A stretch of DNA of 64,000 nt from Oxalobacteraceae bacterium AB_14 (GTDB lineage: Bacteria; Pseudomonadota; Gammaproteobacteria; Burkholderiales; Burkholderiaceae_D): positions 1,691,731-1,755,730 of the forward strand of contig KB906725.1 of the NCBI GenBank assembly GCA_000381565.1, written 5' to 3'. How positions within the stretch are numbered: the stretch's first letter is position 1; every line of letters begins with the position of its first letter. Made by a program: the position numbers and the translations under genes. The notes under the pieces are model-generated. The model was not told the origin of the DNA. It made no database searches and worked only from the letters and a program-made list of their open reading frames with translations. Shown here piece after piece: positions 9,038-18,548 of the stretch.

Positions 9038-9996
9038 CCATCATCACCGACTTCAAACGAAACGAAGCGGTCCCGCTGGACCTGGGCTGGATCAATCACA
9101 TCCACATCAACAAGAGCGCGGCCGACCGCCGCGCCGCCAGTCTGGCGAACCGCCGCACGGTGAAGAAGGAATACCAGGCCGCCTGGCTGGTCAAGGCCAT
9201 CGGCCTGATCGACCTGACCACGTTGTCCGGCGACGATACGCCGGGCCGCGTCGAGCGCCTGTGCATGAAGGCCATGCGTCCGTTGCGTTCGGACCTGGTC
9301 GAGGCGCTGGGCCTGCAGGACTACAAGCTGACCACCGGCGCCGTCTGCGTGTACCACGAGATGATCAAGCCGGCGGCCCAGGTTCTGCAAGGCCGCCTGC
9401 CTATCGCCGCCGTGTCGACCGGCTTCCCGGCTGGTTTGACCAGCATGGAAACCAAGGTGCGCGAGATTGAATTGTCGGTGGCCGCAGGCGCGACCGAGAT
9501 CGATATCGTCATCACCCGCCAGCACGTTTTGACGGGCAACTGGCAGGCGCTTTACGACGAGATGCTGGCTTACCGCAAGGCTTGCGGCGAAGCGCACGTC
9601 AAGGCGATTCTGGCGACCGGCGAGCTGGTCACGCTGGAAAACGTTGCCAAGGCTTCGTGGGTCTGCATGATGGCCGGCGCGGACTTCATCAAGACCTCCA
9701 CCGGCAAAGAGCCGGTCAACGCGACGATCCCGGTGTCGCTGACGATGGTGCGCGCGATCCGCGACTACCACGAGCAGACCGGCTTCAAGATCGGCTACAA
9801 GCCGGCCGGCGGCGTGGGCACGGCCAAGGCCGCGCTGCAGTACCTGTCGCTGATGAAGGAAGAACTGGGCAACGAGTGGCTGGAGCCGCACCTGTTCCGC
9901 ATCGGCGCATCGAGCCTGCTGACCGACATCGAACGCCAGCTTGAGCACTATGTGACCGGCAACTACTCCGCCGCACATCGTCATGCTCAACCTTAA
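9034..9996 (+). CDS. deoC: Deoxyribose-phosphate aldolase
   Basis: Cleaves 2-deoxyribose 5-phosphate to acetaldehyde and glyceraldehyde 3-phosphate. At 320 residues it belongs to the longer DeoC class. The Schiff-base lysine is Lys220 in ADFIKTSTGKE; the GYKPAGGVGTA motif near residue 255 supplies the second active-site lysine. IGLIDLTTLSGDDT near residue 57 is the family N-terminal signature. It overlaps deoB by four bases and is followed within 30 bases by an aldehyde dehydrogenase, the expected consumer of its acetaldehyde product. Confidence 0.96.
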   Translation: MTIITDFKRNEAVPLDLGWINHIHINKSAADRRAASLANRRTVKKEYQAAWLVKAIGLIDLTTLSGDDTPGRVERLCMKAMRPLRSDLVEALGLQDYKLTTGAVCVYHEMIKPAAQVLQGRLPIAAVSTGFPAGLTSMETKVREIELSVAAGATEIDIVITRQHVLTGNWQALYDEMLAYRKACGEAHVKAILATGELVTLENVAKASWVCMMAGADFIKTSTGKEPVNATIPVSLTMVRAIRDYHEQTGFKIGYKPAGGVGTAKAALQYLSLMKEELGNEWLEPHLFRIGASSLLTDIERQLEHYVTGNYSAAHRHAQP

Positions 9997-10024
9997 CGCG
10001 CAACCATCAGAATACGGACACGTC

Positions 10025-12409
10025 ATGCCATCAATTAAAGAGATCCTGAATACTATGGAATACGGCCCAGCACCGGAAAGCACGAAAGAAGCGCAAGCGT
10101 GGCTGGAGCAGCATGGCCGCGCCTTCGGCCTGTTCATCGACAACCAGTGGAGCGAGCCGGGCGAGCTGTTCGCCTCGACCAACCCAGCCGACGCGGCCAA
10201 GCTGGCCGACCTGACGCAAGCCACCGGCAGCGACGTCGATCGCGCCGTGGCAGCCGCGCGCGCCGCGCAGCCGGCCTGGCAGGCACTGGGCGGCCATGGC
10301 CGCGCCAAGGTCATGTACTCGCTGGCCCGCCTGATGCAGAAGCACGCGCGCCTGTTCGCCGTGCTCGAAACGCTGGACAACGGCAAGACCATCCGCGAAA
10401 CCCGCGACGTCGACCTGCCGCTGGTGGCGCGCCACTTCTACTACCATGCCGGCTGGGCGCAATTGCAGGCCGAAGAATTCGCGGACTACCGCGCCGTCGG
10501 CGTGGTCGGCCAGATCGTGCCGTGGAATTTCCCGCTGCTGATGCTGTCGTGGAAAATCGCACCGGCCATGGCCGCTGGTAACACCATCGTCTTCAAACCG
10601 GCCGAGTTCACGTCGCTGACCGCGATGCTGTTCGCCGAGATCTGCGTGCAGGCCGGCGTGCCTGCCGGTGTGGTCAACATCGTCACCGGCGACGGCCGCG
10701 TGGGCGAAGCCATCGTCAACCATCCAGGCATCGACAAGCTGGCCTTCACCGGTTCGACCGAAGTGGGCCGCTTGATCCGCATCGCCACCGCAGGCAGCGG
10801 CAAGAAGCTGTCGCTGGAGTTGGGCGGCAAGTCGCCGTTCATCGTGTTCGACGATGCCGACCTGGATGCCGCCGTTGAAGGCCTGGTCGATTCGATCTGG
10901 TTCAATCAGGGCCAGGTATGCTGCGCAGGTTCGCGCCTGCTGGTGCAGGAATCGGTGCAGGACAAGTTCCTGGCCAAGCTGCGCGCCCGTATGGACAAAC
11001 TGACCCTCGGCTCGCCGCTGGACAAGTCGATGGACATCGGCGCCCTGGTCGATCCGGTGCAGCAGCAGCGCATCGCCGGCCTGGTGGAATCGGCCCGCGC
11101 CGAAGGCTGCGAGGTTTATCAGCCTAAGTGCGAAATCCCGGCCAACGGCTCGTGGTTCCCGCCGACGCTGATCACCGGCGCATCGACTTCCGCCGCCGTG
11201 GCGCAGGCTGAAATCTTTGGCCCTGTGCTGGTGGCGATGAGCTTCCGCACTCCGCCGGAAGCCGTGCAACTGGCGAACAACACCGTCTACGGCCTGGCCG
11301 CCTGCGTCTGGACCGAGAACATCTCGCTGGCGCTGGACGTCGCGCCGCAGATCAAGGCCGGCGTGGTGTGGATTAACACCGCCAACCAGTTCGACGCCGC
11401 TTGCGGCTTCGGCGGCTACCGCGAATCCGGCTTCGGCCGTGAAGGCGGCCGCGAAGGCATGTACGAATACCTGACCGCCAAATCGGAAGACGCGCGTCCC
11501 GCGTCGCCTGTGGTGGAAGCCAAGGTCAAGGCGAAAGCCGCAGCACCGGCAGGTGGTGGCGCTTTCGCCATCGACCGCACCGCCAAGTTGTACATCGGCG
11601 GCAAGCAGGCCCGCCCTGACGGCGCCTACAGCCGTGCGATCCACGGCGCGGACGGCGCCTTCATCGGCGAAGTCGGCGAAGGCAATCGCAAGGACATCCG
11701 CAACGCGGTGGAAGCTGCGCACAAGGCCGGCGGCTGGGCGAAAGCCACGTCGCACAACCGCGCACAGGTTCTGTACTACATCGCCGAAAACCTGGCCGCG
11801 CGCGGCGAGGAATTCGCAGCCCGCATCGCCGCCATGACCGGTTCCAAGAACGCGGAAAAAGAAGTGCAGGCTTCGATCGAACGCCTGTTCTACTACGCCG
11901 CGTGGGCCGACAAGTACGACGGCCTGGCGCATCAGCCGCCTATGCACGGCATCACCGTGGCGCTGAACGAACCGGTCGGCGTGATCGGCATCGTCTGCCC
12001 GAACGAGTCGCCGCTGCTGGGTTTCATTTCGCTGGTGGCGCCGGCCATCGCGCTGGGCAACCGCGTGGTGGTGGTGCCGTCGGAAGCGCATCCGCTGTCG
12101 GCCACCGACCTGTATCAGGTGTTCGATACGTCGGACTTGCCGGACGGCGTGGTCAACATCATCACCGGTTCGGCCGACGAGTTGGCGCGCACGCTGGCGA
12201 CGCACTCGGACATCGACGCGGTATGGCGTCATGACGGTTCGGCTGAAGGCTGTGCTGAAGTGGAGCGCCTGTCGGCTGCTTCGCTCAAGCGCACCTGGGT
12301 CGGCGGCGCCAAGGGGCGTGACTGGTACAGCACCGCGCAATCGGGCGGCCGCGCAGTGTTGGCGCATGCATCGCAAGTTAAAAACGTCTGGATTCCATAC
12401 GGCGTCTAA
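10025..12409 (+). CDS. Double-length aldehyde dehydrogenase, second domain lacking the catalytic cysteine
   Basis: A 794-residue protein made of two aldehyde dehydrogenase units. The first, about residues 35-495, is complete: NAD-site KPAEFTSLTA, GSTEVGRLI, the ELGGKSPF glutamate region near 262 and catalytic Cys299/Cys300 in NQGQVCCAGSRL. After an Ala/Lys-rich linker (about 495-515) a second unit begins at about 518. It keeps the cofactor-binding part but no GQxC-type active-site loop. Its position directly after deoC points to oxidation of the acetaldehyde released from deoxyribose phosphate. ATG 10025 gives the natural N-terminus but has a weak ribosome site; an earlier in-frame start at 9983 overlaps deoC. 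Confidence 0.88.
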   Translation: MPSIKEILNTMEYGPAPESTKEAQAWLEQHGRAFGLFIDNQWSEPGELFASTNPADAAKLADLTQATGSDVDRAVAAARAAQPAWQALGGHGRAKVMYSLARLMQKHARLFAVLETLDNGKTIRETRDVDLPLVARHFYYHAGWAQLQAEEFADYRAVGVVGQIVPWNFPLLMLSWKIAPAMAAGNTIVFKPAEFTSLTAMLFAEICVQAGVPAGVVNIVTGDGRVGEAIVNHPGIDKLAFTGSTEVGRLIRIATAGSGKKLSLELGGKSPFIVFDDADLDAAVEGLVDSIWFNQGQVCCAGSRLLVQESVQDKFLAKLRARMDKLTLGSPLDKSMDIGALVDPVQQQRIAGLVESARAEGCEVYQPKCEIPANGSWFPPTLITGASTSAAVAQAEIFGPVLVAMSFRTPPEAVQLANNTVYGLAACVWTENISLALDVAPQIKAGVVWINTANQFDAACGFGGYRESGFGREGGREGMYEYLTAKSEDARPASPVVEAKVKAKAAAPAGGGAFAIDRTAKLYIGGKQARPDGAYSRAIHGADGAFIGEVGEGNRKDIRNAVEAAHKAGGWAKATSHNRAQVLYYIAENLAARGEEFAARIAAMTGSKNAEKEVQASIERLFYYAAWADKYDGLAHQPPMHGITVALNEPVGVIGIVCPNESPLLGFISLVAPAIALGNRVVVVPSEAHPLSATDLYQVFDTSDLPDGVVNIITGSADELARTLATHSDIDAVWRHDGSAEGCAEVERLSAASLKRTWVGGAKGRDWYSTAQSGGRAVLAHASQVKNVWIPYGV

Positions 12410-12427
12410 CTAGACAACCGGTACTAC

Positions 12428-12458
12428 GGGCGGGTCTGCGGACCCGCCCTTGTGCTTT
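12428..12458 (+). terminator. Strong hairpin between aldehyde dehydrogenase and deoA
   Basis: A perfect 9-bp GC stem (GGGCGGGTC/GACCCGCCC) with a TGCG loop, followed by TTGTGCTTTC. The U-tract is short, so it may be a partial terminator or an RNA-processing barrier inside the operon. Confidence 0.6.
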
Positions 12459-12489
12459 CAACACCCAATAATTCAAAGCGGAGAATTCC

Positions 12490-13812
<1,323 letters not shown>

Positions 13813-13825
13813 CGTATAACATCGG

Positions 13826-13849
13826 CATTCCCGCGTTCGCGGGAATGAC
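13826..13849. repeat. Dispersed palindromic repeat, half copy
   Basis: A single hairpin (CATTCCCGCGTTCGCGGGAA followed by TGAC) matching one arm of the larger intergenic repeats. It lies between deoA and cdd, 18 bases before the cdd start codon. Confidence 0.75.
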
Positions 13850-13867
13850 GGGTCAAAGGGAACTGAC

Positions 13868-14275
13868 ATGAACAAACAAGAACTGATCGTCGAAGCCGCC
13901 GCCGCGCGCCTGAAGGCTTACACGCCGTACTCCAACTTCAAGGTCGGCGCGGCGCTGCTGACCAATGACGGCAAGGTCTTCCACGGCTGTAACGTGGAGA
14001 ACGCGTCCTACGGCTTGTGCAACTGCGCCGAGCGTACCGCCTTCTTCAGCGCCTTCGCACAAGGCTACAAGCCGGGCGACTTCTCGCAGCTGGTCGTCAT
14101 CGGCGAGACCGACGGTCCCATCGCACCGTGCGGCGCCTGCCGCCAGGTGATCCTGGAGTTGGGCGGCAACGAACTGCCGGTGCTGCTGACCAACCTCAAA
14201 GGCGATATCCACGAAACCACGGCAGCCGAGCAACTGCCGAACGCCTTCGGTGGCGCTGACCTGAAGAAGAAGTAA
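13868..14275 (+). CDS. cdd: Cytidine deaminase
   Basis: Hydrolytic deamination of cytidine and deoxycytidine to uridine and deoxyuridine. At 135 residues it is the short tetrameric class. The zinc ligands and proton shuttle are Cys53 and Glu55 in CNCAERTAFF and Cys88/Cys91 in APCGACRQV. YTPYSNFKVGAAL near residue 18 is the substrate-binding signature. It follows deoA in the salvage operon and is followed after 3 bases by a second, longer deaminase. Confidence 0.95.
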   Translation: MNKQELIVEAAAARLKAYTPYSNFKVGAALLTNDGKVFHGCNVENASYGLCNCAERTAFFSAFAQGYKPGDFSQLVVIGETDGPIAPCGACRQVILELGGNELPVLLTNLKGDIHETTAAEQLPNAFGGADLKKK

Positions 14276-14278
14276 AAC

Positions 14279-15499
14279 TTGGCCTTCAAGAAGACAATCG
14301 ATGTGCAGGCTGCCGTCGCGATCGCGGCGGCGGAGGCTATTGCAGCCAAAACGCAGGGCACCTTTGGCGTCGGCGGCTTGATGCTCGACCAGCACGGCAA
14401 CGTGCTGCAGTCGTTGCACAACAACGTCATCAAGCAGGGGCTGATCTTCGACCCGACCGCGCACGGTGAGCGCCAGTTGATCGACTGGTACTACGCCGAA
14501 CGCGCCAAGGGCCGCGAACTGCCGGAACCGCAAGACATCACCATCGTCACCTCGCTCGATCCCTGCTGCATGTGCAGCGGCGCGATCCTGGCGGGCGGTT
14601 TCAATGTGGTGGTGGCCGCGCCGGACAAAAGCGCGGGTGTCAACTACGACGCCAGCGCCACCTTCGGCGCGCTGCCGGAAGCGTTGCGGCCACAGGCCGA
14701 AGCGACGTTCAGCTACCCGGCCATCCTTGGCTCCTCGCTGTACGCGCGCCCCAGTTCTGGCGCCGCGCCGAAGTCCTTCTTCATCGGTAAGACGATCTCG
14801 GAACCGACGCAAGCCTTATGCTCATTGGTGTTCGAGGCCACGGCCGGCGAGGTGACGGAGTTGTTCAACACCGATCTGCCGCAACAGCAATTGAAATGTC
14901 CGATGACGCTGGCGTCCGACCACGCCATCGTGCGCGCGCTGCGACAGCTGTATCCGGACGCATTGGCCTACCGCTGCACGCCGCAGCATCCGGACGCCGG
15001 CCTGGCGCCGTTCCTGCTGCAAGCCATGGCGCGCGACCGCGAACATGGCGGGGCAGGGGATGCGGTGGCCTTGCTGGATTCGTTCGGCAATCTGCTGCTG
15101 TGCATGCCGGGCCGGATGTCGCAGTCGGGCATACGCAGCGCCTTCATGGAAACCACGCGCGCCTACGCGCAACTGCGTTTCAAGCTGATGGCCGGCGCCA
15201 CGCCGGCGCAGCAGGACGAAGTGCGCCAGTATCTCGGCCATCCCAAGGACGGCACCTTCGTCTTCGCCCAAGGGCCGGACAGCGGCGCCATCAGCTTCAT
15301 GAACCTGGGCGCCTACGGCTCGACGATGGAAGGCCCGCTGCCGCTGAAAAATCCGACGCAGTTCCAATACGTCCTGCCGGGCATGCCGGAAGCCGAACTG
15401 GCAGCGCTGTGCGCCGCCATGCCGCCGCTGTACCGCAACATCATCCGCATCCGGCCTACCCAGGTCGCCGACCAGGACCTGATCGCCGCGCTGGCCTGA
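14279..15499 (+). CDS. Long nucleoside/base deaminase-like protein with uncharacterised C-terminal domain
   Basis: A 406-residue protein read from TTG at 14279, three bases after cdd; no better in-frame ATG lies near. Residues 8-125 carry a CDA-fold deaminase: His62 and Glu64 (TAHGERQL) and Cys96/Cys99 (LDPCCMCSG), the zinc-binding and catalytic set of base deaminases. Residues from about 160 to 406 form a second region of similar size without a zinc motif, including a DSFGNLLLCMPGRMSQSG stretch near 265. The tight coupling to cdd suggests a nucleoside or base deaminase used in the same pathway. The substrate cannot be read from the sequence. Confidence 0.75.
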   Translation: MAFKKTIDVQAAVAIAAAEAIAAKTQGTFGVGGLMLDQHGNVLQSLHNNVIKQGLIFDPTAHGERQLIDWYYAERAKGRELPEPQDITIVTSLDPCCMCSGAILAGGFNVVVAAPDKSAGVNYDASATFGALPEALRPQAEATFSYPAILGSSLYARPSSGAAPKSFFIGKTISEPTQALCSLVFEATAGEVTELFNTDLPQQQLKCPMTLASDHAIVRALRQLYPDALAYRCTPQHPDAGLAPFLLQAMARDREHGGAGDAVALLDSFGNLLLCMPGRMSQSGIRSAFMETTRAYAQLRFKLMAGATPAQQDEVRQYLGHPKDGTFVFAQGPDSGAISFMNLGAYGSTMEGPLPLKNPTQFQYVLPGMPEAELAALCAAMPPLYRNIIRIRPTQVADQDLIAALA

Positions 15500-15503
15500 T
15501 GTG

Positions 15504-15890
15504 TCACGCGGCGCTGGCGTCGCTCTGCATCATGCCGAAGATGTTGCCGTCGAGGTCTTTGGCGTAGGCCAGCCAGCCGATGCCGGGGATGGCCATCTTC
15601 GGCACCACGATCTCCGCCTTCAACGTGCCCACCCGTGACAGCATGCCGTCGAGCTGTTCGACATCGATGGTGCAGACGAAGGCGTTCACGCCCTGCATCG
15701 CCTCGGGCGCCGGCCCCCGGCGCGGCAGCAGCCCGCCGTTGATGCCGGGCTTGCTGCTGTCGCCGGTGTCGATCAGCCAGTATTCGCCGCCTTCCCACTT
15801 GTTGAAACTCCAGCCGAACAGCTCGCTGTAAAAATCGATCAGCACCTGCGGCTGGCTGGCCTGGATTTCAAAATGTACTGGACGTCCCAT
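15504..15890 (-). CDS. VOC-family (glyoxalase-like) protein
   Basis: A 128-residue single-module protein starting MGRPVHFEIQASQP, with the beta-alpha-beta-beta-beta pattern of the vicinal oxygen chelate superfamily (FEIQASQPQVLIDFYSELFG, then WLAYAKDLDGNIFGMMQSD at the end). This subtype is often annotated as a glyoxalase or extradiol-dioxygenase-like protein and has no assigned substrate. Its gene follows another VOC gene on the same strand by 10 bases, so the two are probably cotranscribed. Its 3' end lies 4 bases from the convergent deaminase gene. Confidence 0.85.
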   Translation of the reverse strand: MGRPVHFEIQASQPQVLIDFYSELFGWSFNKWEGGEYWLIDTGDSSKPGINGGLLPRRGPAPEAMQGVNAFVCTIDVEQLDGMLSRVGTLKAEIVVPKMAIPGIGWLAYAKDLDGNIFGMMQSDASAA

Positions 15891-15900
15891 GATGTTTTCC

Positions 15901-16326
15901 TTAATCCGCCGGGTCGTAGGTGCCGATGCTCCAGATGTGGCCCTCGGGGTCGCGGCAGGTGAAGCCGCGTCCGCCGTAGTCCTCGTCCTTGATGTCCAGC
16001 AGGATCTCGCCGCCGGCCTGCCGGACGTTGTCGTACACCTTGTCGGCGTCGTTGACGACCAGGTAGGCGCTTTGCGTGTTGAACTGGCCGATCTCGGCAG
16101 GCTGCTTCATCAGGCGGCCGAACTCGGTGTCGAACACTGAACCGAGCATGATCATGCCGTTGCCGAAACTGAGCTGCGCGTGGGCGATGCTGCCGTCCTC
16201 GTTCGGCACCACCAGCGTCGCTTCAAAGCCGAACGTGGTGCACAGCCAGTCGATGGCGGCTGGCGCGTTGCGGTAGCGCATGCATGGAATGACGTTGCTG
16301 CGCGTCTGCTTGGGTATGCTGGACAT
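15901..16326 (-). CDS. VOC-family protein, PhnB/glyoxalase-like
   Basis: A 141-residue protein. The ATG at 16326 is chosen because AGGGAGA precedes it at good spacing; upstream codons have no such site. The sequence NVIPCMRYRNAPAAIDWL, FGNGMIMLGS and CRDPEGHIWSIGTYDP matches the PhnB-like VOC subfamily. This group is found with many small-molecule resistance or stress functions and cannot be assigned a substrate here. It is the first gene of a two-gene unit with the VOC gene at 15504-15890. Confidence 0.85.
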   Translation of the reverse strand: MSSIPKQTRSNVIPCMRYRNAPAAIDWLCTTFGFEATLVVPNEDGSIAHAQLSFGNGMIMLGSVFDTEFGRLMKQPAEIGQFNTQSAYLVVNDADKVYDNVRQAGGEILLDIKDEDYGGRGFTCRDPEGHIWSIGTYDPAD

Positions 16327-16444
16327 TGTTTTCTCCCTGTCGTGGTGTGGAACAGATTCGATCAATATTTGCCCCCATCCGTTCGGCGGCCTGGTGCGGC
16401 CGAACGATGCGAGAAAGTATATATTGATAACGATCAGACGGAGA

Positions 16445-17230
16445 TTACATTTGCTGGAATAAATGGGCGTTGCCGCGGCTGACTTCCAGCTGTTCGTCGA
16501 AGTTGCGGATCTTCACCATTTGGCGTCCGCGCAAGTCGCGCGTGACTTCTTCGATGGCATCGACCCGCACCAGGGTCGAGCGGTGGATGCGCCAGAATTC
16601 GTCCGGGTCCAGTTCGTCGGCCAGCTCCTTCAGCGTCTTGCGTATCAACACTTCCGCTTGCGCGGTCTGTACCCGTGTGTACTTTTCGTCGGCGCGGAAG
16701 AACAGCACTTCGCGCGTGCTGATCATGCGCAGGTTGCTGCCGACCACCGCCTGGATCCAGCGCAGGTAGTCCGGCCTGGCGCTCGGCTTGCTCTGGCTGG
16801 ACAACAACTGGCTCAGCTGCCGCTCGATGTTGGACGGCTGCTGGCCGATCAGCGATTGCAGGCGCGCGCAAGTGGTCTTCAGGCGTTCGCCGCCGGCCGG
16901 CTTCAACAGGTAATCCAGCGCGCCCTGTTCGAAGGCCTCGATCGCGTATTGATCGTAGGCCGTCACGAACACCAGGTGGCAGCGGTTGAACAGCATGCGC
17001 GCCGCCTCGATGCCGGACAGGCCTGGCATGCGGATGTCGAGGAACACGATGTCCGGCTGGTACTGGCCGGCCAGCGCCACGGCCTCGATACCGTTGGCCG
17101 CCTCGGCAACGATCTCCAGTCCCGGCCACGCTTCCAGCAGGCGCGCGCGCAGCTGGCGGCGCATCGGTTCCTCGTCGTCGGCGATCAGCGCGGTGGCGCG
17201 GCGCTGGCCGCCCGATGTGGCTATGTTCAA
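16445..17230 (-). CDS. LytTR-family response regulator
   Basis: A 261-residue response regulator. The receiver domain (about residues 10-125) has acidic residues in ALIADDEEP and the phosphoacceptor Asp in DIVFLDIRMPG, then the conserved Lys in YLLKPAGG. The C-terminal LytTR DNA-binding domain covers about 160-261 (FFRADEKYTRV, EFWRIHRSTLVRV). No ATG or GTG fits the N-terminus; TTG at 17230-17228 overlaps the stop of the kinase gene (TTGA) and has GGGAG upstream, so translation is likely coupled. It forms a two-component system with the adjacent kinase. Confidence 0.9.
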   Translation of the reverse strand: MNIATSGGQRRATALIADDEEPMRRQLRARLLEAWPGLEIVAEAANGIEAVALAGQYQPDIVFLDIRMPGLSGIEAARMLFNRCHLVFVTAYDQYAIEAFEQGALDYLLKPAGGERLKTTCARLQSLIGQQPSNIERQLSQLLSSQSKPSARPDYLRWIQAVVGSNLRMISTREVLFFRADEKYTRVQTAQAEVLIRKTLKELADELDPDEFWRIHRSTLVRVDAIEEVTRDLRGRQMVKIRNFDEQLEVSRGNAHLFQQM

Positions 17231-18156
17231 TTGAAACTCCCGGCGAAAATATCCGGCGCATACGGTATGCGCACGCTGGCGCGGGTGCCGCCGGTCAGCG
17301 GCGCTTCGATCACCAGCTGCGCGCGGTTGCCGTACAGGATGCGCAGGCGTTCGCGCACATTGGCCAGGCCGATGCCGTCGCCGGCGTGGATGTTGAAGCC
17401 GATGCCGTCGTCCAGCACGTCCACCTGCAGCATGGCGCCGTCGACGCTGGCGCGGATGTCGATGCGGCCGCCTTCGATCTTGGGCTCCAGGCCGTGCTTG
17501 ATGGCGTTCTCGATCAGGATCTGCAGCATCATCACGGGGAAGGTGGCGCTCAGCATTTCCGGCGGCACGTCGACCGACACCGCCAGCCGCGCGCCCATGC
17601 GGGCCTGCATGATGGACAGGTAGGCGCGCGACATCTCGATCTGCCGGCCCAGCGTGCCGCTGCCCTTGGCGCGCATCTGCGGCAAGGTGGCGCGCAGGTA
17701 GTCGATCAGGTTCTGGTGGATGCGCGCGGCCTGCGGCGGATCGGTCTCGATCAGCTGGCCGATCAGCGCGAGCGTGTTGAACAGGAAGTGCGGTTCGACC
17801 TGCGCCTGCAAGGCCGCCATGCGCGCCTCGACCAGGCGCCGCTCCATGCCTTCCTCGTCGGCGTGGCTGGTGGCGTCGCGCGCTTCGATCTCTGCCTTGC
17901 GCTTGCCGCCGGCCAGCACCTTCAGGCCCAGCGACAGCGCGATGAAGGCGGCGGTCTGCTTGGGCAGGCCGAACGGCGTCAGGCCGAACAGCAGCAACAG
18001 CAGCCACACCATCATCAGCTTGCGCCACTCCACCTGCGCCAGCCAGTCGAAGAAACGCCACCACATGCTGGTGGCCGTTTCGCCGATCTCGCGGATGATG
18101 TCGAGCAGGCTTTTGGCGTTGTCGTAGCCGGCCTTGGCCAGCCCGCGCTTTTTCAT
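17227..18156 (-). CDS. LytS-type sensor histidine kinase (His_kinase/HATPase)
   Basis: A 309-residue membrane kinase. Two hydrophobic spans are seen at about 47-60 and 66-82, with no sizeable periplasmic sensor. The phosphoacceptor is His123 in QVEPHFLFNTLALIGQ, typical of the LytS/YpdA kinase class. The ATPase domain has NAIKHGL, DDGIGFNI and GIGLANVRERL. It overlaps the upstream small membrane protein gene by 4 bases and the regulator gene by 4 bases, giving a three-gene unit. The lack of a sensor domain suggests that the membrane segments or the small partner detect the signal; this is inference. Confidence 0.9.
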   Translation of the reverse strand: MKKRGLAKAGYDNAKSLLDIIREIGETATSMWWRFFDWLAQVEWRKLMMVWLLLLLFGLTPFGLPKQTAAFIALSLGLKVLAGGKRKAEIEARDATSHADEEGMERRLVEARMAALQAQVEPHFLFNTLALIGQLIETDPPQAARIHQNLIDYLRATLPQMRAKGSGTLGRQIEMSRAYLSIMQARMGARLAVSVDVPPEMLSATFPVMMLQILIENAIKHGLEPKIEGGRIDIRASVDGAMLQVDVLDDGIGFNIHAGDGIGLANVRERLRILYGNRAQLVIEAPLTGGTRASVRIPYAPDIFAGSFN

Positions 18157-18419
18157 TGCTGGTTCTCCTGGCGGCGACGCTGGCGGCGGCCGCCGACCAC
18201 GCAGGCGCCGACGGCGATCTTGAGCACCAGGAAGAAGGCGAACAGCACCAGCGCCAGCGGCAGGATGGTCAGGATGAAGGCCAGGATCAGCGCGGCGCCC
18301 AGCAGCGCCGGCGGCGACATGCGCTGCACCAGGCGCACGCCGTAGCGCACGGTCTGCGCGAAGGCGCGGAAGATTTCTTCCATCAGATCCATCACGGCCT
18401 GGCTGTTCAATTTACTCAT
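18153..18419 (-). CDS. Small membrane protein upstream of LytS-type kinase
   Basis: An 88-residue protein starting MSKLNSQAVMDLMEE; ATG 18419 has TGGAG eight bases upstream. Residues 1-40 are amphipathic, a single long hydrophobic region covers about 41-75 (two short spans or one hairpin), and the C-terminus is strongly basic (GGRRQRRRQ). No family is recognised. Its gene overlaps the kinase start by 4 bases, so the products are probably made in a fixed ratio, which suggests a role with the sensor. Confidence 0.7.
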   Translation of the reverse strand: MSKLNSQAVMDLMEEIFRAFAQTVRYGVRLVQRMSPPALLGAALILAFILTILPLALVLFAFFLVLKIAVGACVVGGRRQRRRQENQQ

Positions 18420-18548
18420 TTCGAACTCCATCAAAATCATTGCGATGGCATCACTGTAGCAAAGCCCTCAGGCGCGCCGTGGCGGATTCCGATCAACTGC
18501 CGTTTGAGCGGGATGGCCGGTTATTCCAGAGGATAAGCGGCGGCTAAA

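Noticed and set aside
10031..12376. 781-codon open frame on the minus strand
   Set aside because: It is the mirror of the aldehyde dehydrogenase gene; composition is rich in His, Arg and Gln, as expected from reading GC-rich codons backwards, and no family is recognised.
16445..18064. A single 539-codon gene covering kinase and response regulator
   Set aside because: The upstream half is an out-of-frame reading of the kinase gene. The regulator starts at TTG 17230, and the kinase is well supported in its own frame.
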